Made by a program: the position numbers and the translations under genes
NCBI RefSeq assembly: GCF_900104705.1
Contig: NZ_LT629734.1
Coordinates: 124,001 to 188,000, forward strand
Source of the DNA: Agrococcus carbonis
Lineage (GTDB): Bacteria; Actinomycetota; Actinomycetes; Actinomycetales; Microbacteriaceae
Reading direction: 5' to 3'
Length of the DNA stretch: 64,000 nucleotides
The notes under the pieces: model-generated
Databases searched by the model: none
The model's input: only the letters and a program-made list of their open reading frames with translations
Told to the model about the DNA's origin: nothing
In this document: piece after piece, positions 61,400 through 64,000 of the stretch
Layout of the letters: the number at the start of each line of letters is the position of its first letter
Position numbering within the stretch: position 1 is the stretch's first letter

Positions 61400-61756
61400 T
61401 CAGCCGCGGCCCTCGGCGGAGCGCAGCTTCTGCAGCGCCTCCTCGAGCAGCTCGGCGGCCTCCTCGGGCGTGCGGCGCTCCTTCACGTACGCGAGGTGCG
61501 TCTTGTACGGCTCGTTCTTCGCCACCTGCGGCGGGTTGTCCTTGTCGCGGCCGGCCGGCAGACCGGTCGACGGCGAGTCGATGACCTCGGGGATCTCATC
61601 CTCGGGCAGGTCGGCCGCGAAGTAGCGGACCGTCTCGTTGCCCATCGCGTCCCAGTACGAGACCGCCACGCGCTCGGCGTGGAAGCCGCGGTCCTGCTCG
61701 CCCATGGGGCCCGCGCCGACGCGCGAGCCGCGGATCGCACTGCCTCCCGACGCCAT
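61400..61756 (-). CDS. rbpA: RNA polymerase-binding protein RbpA
   Basis: Actinobacterial transcription factor that binds sigma A-group factors and stabilises the open complex. The 118-residue protein has an N-terminal tail (ASGGSAIRGSRVGAG), a core beta-barrel (RYFAADLPEDEIPEVI), a basic linker and the C-terminal sigma-interaction helices (THLAYVKERRTPEEAAELLEEALQKLR). No cysteines, so no zinc site. Its ATG overlaps the secG stop (TGATG). Confidence 0.93.
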   Translation of the reverse strand: MASGGSAIRGSRVGAGPMGEQDRGFHAERVAVSYWDAMGNETVRYFAADLPEDEIPEVIDSPSTGLPAGRDKDNPPQVAKNEPYKTHLAYVKERRTPEEAAELLEEALQKLRSAEGRG

Positions 61757-62004
61757 CAGAGGCTCGCGAACTTCGTGATGAGGCCGAGCACGACGATCGA
61801 GGCGACCCATGCGAGGCTCACGACGACCGTGATCGTGTTGAGGTTGCGCTCAGCGACACCCGACGAGCCGATCGACGAGCCGACGCCGCCGCCGAACATG
61901 TCGCTCAGGCCGCCGCCGCGACCCTTGTGCAGCAGGATGAACAGCGTCAGCAGCACCGACGTGATGCCGAGGATCACCTGCATGATGATCTGGAGAATCT
62001 CCAC
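61756..62004 (-). CDS. secG: preprotein translocase subunit SecG
   Basis: Small accessory subunit of SecYEG. The 82-residue protein has two membrane helices (about 5-25 and 57-77) joined by the conserved HKGRGGGLSDMFGGG loop. GTG 62004 is preceded by GGAAAGAGAG. A TAGGAT box at 62063-62068 suggests a promoter for secG-rbpA in addition to read-through from pgk-tpiA. Confidence 0.93.
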   Translation of the reverse strand: MEILQIIMQVILGITSVLLTLFILLHKGRGGGLSDMFGGGVGSSIGSSGVAERNLNTITVVVSLAWVASIVVLGLITKFASL

Positions 62005-62062
62005 AGGGCTCTCTTTCCGAATGCGGGCACGACCGAACAGGGCCGTGCGGAGTGCAACGTCC

Positions 62063-62068
62063 ATCCTA
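62063..62068 (-). promoter_or_regulatory. candidate -10 box, secG-rbpA
   Basis: TAGGAT on the minus strand, 59 bases before GTG 62004, in the 92-base tpiA-secG gap. Confidence 0.4.
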
Positions 62069-62096
62069 CCGCAGGTCTTCCCCGCGGCTGCGGAGG

Positions 62097-62882
62097 TCAG
62101 GTACCGACGTGCTGGCGGAAGCGGGCGATCGCCGCGAACTCCGCCGCGTCGAGGCTCGCGCCGCCCACGAGGGCGCCGTCGATGTCGGCCTCGCGCATGA
62201 AGCCGGCGATGTTGCCCGACTTGACGCTGCCGCCGTACAGGATCCGGGTCGCCGCCGCAGCCTCGTCGCCGCGCACCTCGGCGAGCACCCGCCGCAGCGC
62301 CTGGCACACCTGCTGCGCCTGCTCGCTCGTGGCAGCCTGGCCGGAGCCGATCGCCCAGACCGGCTCGTAGGCGACGACGATCTCGCCCGCCTCGGGGAGC
62401 TCGGCGAGCACGTCGCGCAGCTGCTGCACGGGCACGGCGCTCGCGCCGTGCTGCTCGAGGTCCTCGGCCGTCTCCCCCACGCAGATCACCGGCGTGACCC
62501 CGTGCCGCATGGCGGCGGCGGCCTTCTTGCCGATGAGCGCATCCGTCTCGCCGTGGTCCTGCCGGCGCTCGGAGTGCCCGACGATCGCGTACGAGCACTC
62601 GAGCTTCGCGAGCATCGCCGCCGACACCTCGCCGGTGTGGGCGCCCGAGTCGTGCTGCGAGACGTCCTGCGCGCCGAAGCGCAGCTCGAAGCGCTCGGCG
62701 GAGATGAGGGTCTGCACGCTGCGCAGGTCGGTGAACGGCGGGAAGACCGCCACCTCGACCTGCGAGTGGTCGTGCTTGCCGTCCTGCAGGGTCCACGCGA
62801 GCTTCTGCACGAGCGCGATCGCCTGCAGGTGATCCTGGTTGAGCTTCCAGTTGCCCGCGATGAGCGGGATGCGGTCTGCCAT
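62097..62882 (-). CDS. tpiA: triosephosphate isomerase
   Basis: Glycolytic isomerase. The 261-residue barrel has [10 protein letters not shown] (catalytic Lys), VGHSERR (catalytic His), [17 protein letters not shown] (catalytic Glu and loop 6) and [10 protein letters not shown] (phosphate loop). Its ATG overlaps the pgk stop (TGATG). Gene order pgk-tpiA-secG is standard in actinobacteria. Confidence 0.96.
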   Translation of the reverse strand: MADRIPLIAGNWKLNQDHLQAIALVQKLAWTLQDGKHDHSQVEVAVFPPFTDLRSVQTLISAERFELRFGAQDVSQHDSGAHTGEVSAAMLAKLECSYAIVGHSERRQDHGETDALIGKKAAAAMRHGVTPVICVGETAEDLEQHGASAVPVQQLRDVLAELPEAGEIVVAYEPVWAIGSGQAATSEQAQQVCQALRRVLAEVRGDEAAAATRILYGGSVKSGNIAGFMREADIDGALVGGASLDAAEFAAIARFRQHVGT

Positions 62883-64000
62883 CAGTGTCCTTCCCAGCCG
62901 AGTGCCTCGAGTCCCGGCAGCCGTGCGCCCTCGAGGAACTCGAGGCTCGCGCCGCCGCCGGTGGAGATGTGCCCGAAGTCGTCGTCGGCGAAGCCGAGCT
63001 GGCGCACGGCGGCCGCGGAGTCGCCGCCGCCCACCACCGCGAGGCCGTCGACCTCGGTGAGCGCCTGCGCGACCGAGCGCGTGCCGGCCGCGAACGCCGG
63101 CATCTCGAACACGCCCATCGGGCCGTTCCAGAAGACGGTGCGCGCGTCGCGGATCGCGTCCGCGAACGCTGCGGCGGAGGCCGGGCCGATGTCGAGGCCG
63201 ATGCCGGAGGCGCCGAAGCGCGACGACTCGATCGCGTCGGCCGCGACCGTCTCGTGCTCGGCGTCGGCGTCGAACGCGGCCGCGACGACGACGTCGGTCG
63301 GCAGCAGCAGCTGCACGCCCAGCTCGTCGGCGCGCTGCAGGTAGCCGCGCACCCGCTCGAGCTGGTCCTCCTCGAGGAGGCTCGCGGCGACGCCGTGGCC
63401 CTGCGCGGCGAGGAACGTGAAGAGCATGCCGCCGCCGATGAGCAGGCGGTCGACGCGCGGCAGCAGGTGCTCGATGACGCCGAGCTTGTCGCTCACCTTG
63501 GAGCCGCCGAGCACGACGGCGTAGGGGCGCTCGGGCGTCTCGGTCAGGCGGGAGAGCACGTCGAGCTCGCGCTCGACGAGCAGGCCCGCGGCGCTCGGGA
63601 GCGCCGCGGCCACCTCGAACACGCTCGCCTGCTCGCGGTGGACGACGCCGAAGCCGTCGGAGACGAACGCGTCGGCGCCGGCGGCGAGCTCGGCGGCGAA
63701 CGCCTCGCGCTCCGCGGCGTCCTTGCTCGTCTCGCGGGGGTCGAAGCGCAGGTTCTCGAGCAGCGCGAGCTGCCCGTCCTGCAGCGCGGCGCGCACGCGT
63801 GCCGCGTCGTCGCCGACGGTGTCGGTCGCGAACGCGACCTCGGCGCCGAGCAGCTCGCCGAGCCGCTCCGCGACGGGCGCGAGCGAGTACTGCGCCTCGG
63901 GCGCGCCCTTCGGGCGGCCGAGGTGCGACATCGCCACCACCTTCGCGCCCTGCTCGAGCAGGGCGCGAAGGGTGGGCAGCGAGGCGACGATCCGCCCCTC
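62882..64000 (-). CDS. pgk: phosphoglycerate kinase, N-terminal part outside the window
   Basis: Glycolytic kinase. The frame runs to the window edge, giving 372 residues; roughly the first 30 are missing, including the start. Visible landmarks are [56 protein letters not shown] and [10 protein letters not shown] with the ATP site, ending [13 protein letters not shown]. One codon differs from most homologues: DGFG where DAFG is usual. Confidence 0.96.
   Translation of the reverse strand, partial: EGRIVASLPTLRALLEQGAKVVAMSHLGRPKGAPEAQYSLAPVAERLGELLGAEVAFATDTVGDDAARVRAALQDGQLALLENLRFDPRETSKDAAEREAFAAELAAGADAFVSDGFGVVHREQASVFEVAAALPSAAGLLVERELDVLSRLTETPERPYAVVLGGSKVSDKLGVIEHLLPRVDRLLIGGGMLFTFLAAQGHGVAASLLEEDQLERVRGYLQRADELGVQLLLPTDVVVAAAFDADAEHETVAADAIESSRFGASGIGLDIGPASAAAFADAIRDARTVFWNGPMGVFEMPAFAAGTRSVAQALTEVDGLAVVGGGDSAAAVRQLGFADDDFGHISTGGGASLEFLEGARLPGLEALGWEGH

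Overview
The window looks like core chromosome of a high-GC actinobacterium, most likely a Microbacteriaceae member; the genus cannot be fixed from sequence alone, and Agrococcus is only a guess. Supporting markers are GC content above 70 %, a mycothiol gene (mshC), RbpA, OpcA, the PafB/PafC pair, an actinobacterial glgA/glgC pair, type B ribosomal protein L31, frequent GTG/TTG starts, and gene order that follows Mycobacterium in two stretches (pafB-pafC-tatA-tatC-helY; trmI, PAC2, mshC, uppP, M20 peptidase). I recognise 66 protein genes (both edge genes partial) and one tRNA. I see no insertion sequence, prophage, CRISPR array or rRNA. No stretch longer than 300 bases lacks a gene; the longest gap (44667-44941) is filled by a tandem repeat.

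Layout. 1-1049: tail of an unknown acidic protein and a glycerophosphodiesterase. 1091-6834 (minus): tatA, tatC, helY helicase, lnt, ppm1, that is Tat export, RNA helicase and lipoprotein/mannolipid maturation. 6980-9959 (minus): pafB-pafC DNA-damage regulators and a lipoprotein FKBP isomerase. 9990-16186: trmI, a HAD phosphatase, PAC2 protein, mshC, uppP and an M20 peptidase. 16276-16361: tRNA-Leu(GAG). 16468-25156: PspC protein, DNA polymerase IV, SGNH hydrolase, D-Ala-D-Ala carboxypeptidase, TrmH methyltransferase, sirtuin, glycosyltransferase, alpha/beta hydrolase, exonuclease and rpmE2. 25247-29257: ABC ATPase, divergent glgA/glgC, serB. 29260-34068: SRPBCC protein, fabG, a DUF3099/Cys-His protein/SURF1 operon, TRIC channel and an ABC-F protein. 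34213-36791: bioY and a DEAD-box helicase. 36788-44666 (minus): pnuC, a ROK repressor, a CUT2-type sugar ABC transporter and a Gfo/Idh oxidoreductase. 44942-49009 (minus): suf operon (sufB, sufD, Rieske protein, sufC, sufT). 49213-53094: ctaA, ppx/gppA, an unknown membrane protein and ctaB. 53286-61380 (plus): tkt, tal, pgi, zwf, opcA, pgl, a complete pentose phosphate entry operon. 61400-64000 (minus): pgk, tpiA, secG, rbpA.

Architecture. Operonic neighbours are packed very tightly: about 17 gene pairs share a 4-base NTGA overlap, three share TGATG, and two convergent pairs share one CTAG as both stop codons. Many transcription-unit heads carry a TAnnnT -10 box (TAGGCT, TAGCCT, TAGGGT) ending 6 or 7 bases before the start codon, which predicts leaderless mRNAs. 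Leadered genes instead have a purine-rich ribosome site.

I found no convincing new multi-gene system. The observations most worth follow-up are: an 86-base terminator unit repeated three times behind sufT that carries the end of the gene; the leaderless promoter pattern; an over-used GGATGC/GCATCC word; a ROK regulator without its zinc motif next to a palindromic candidate operator; a small Cys/His protein coupled to SURF1; and a tal-pgi pair that resembles a split form of a known fusion enzyme.
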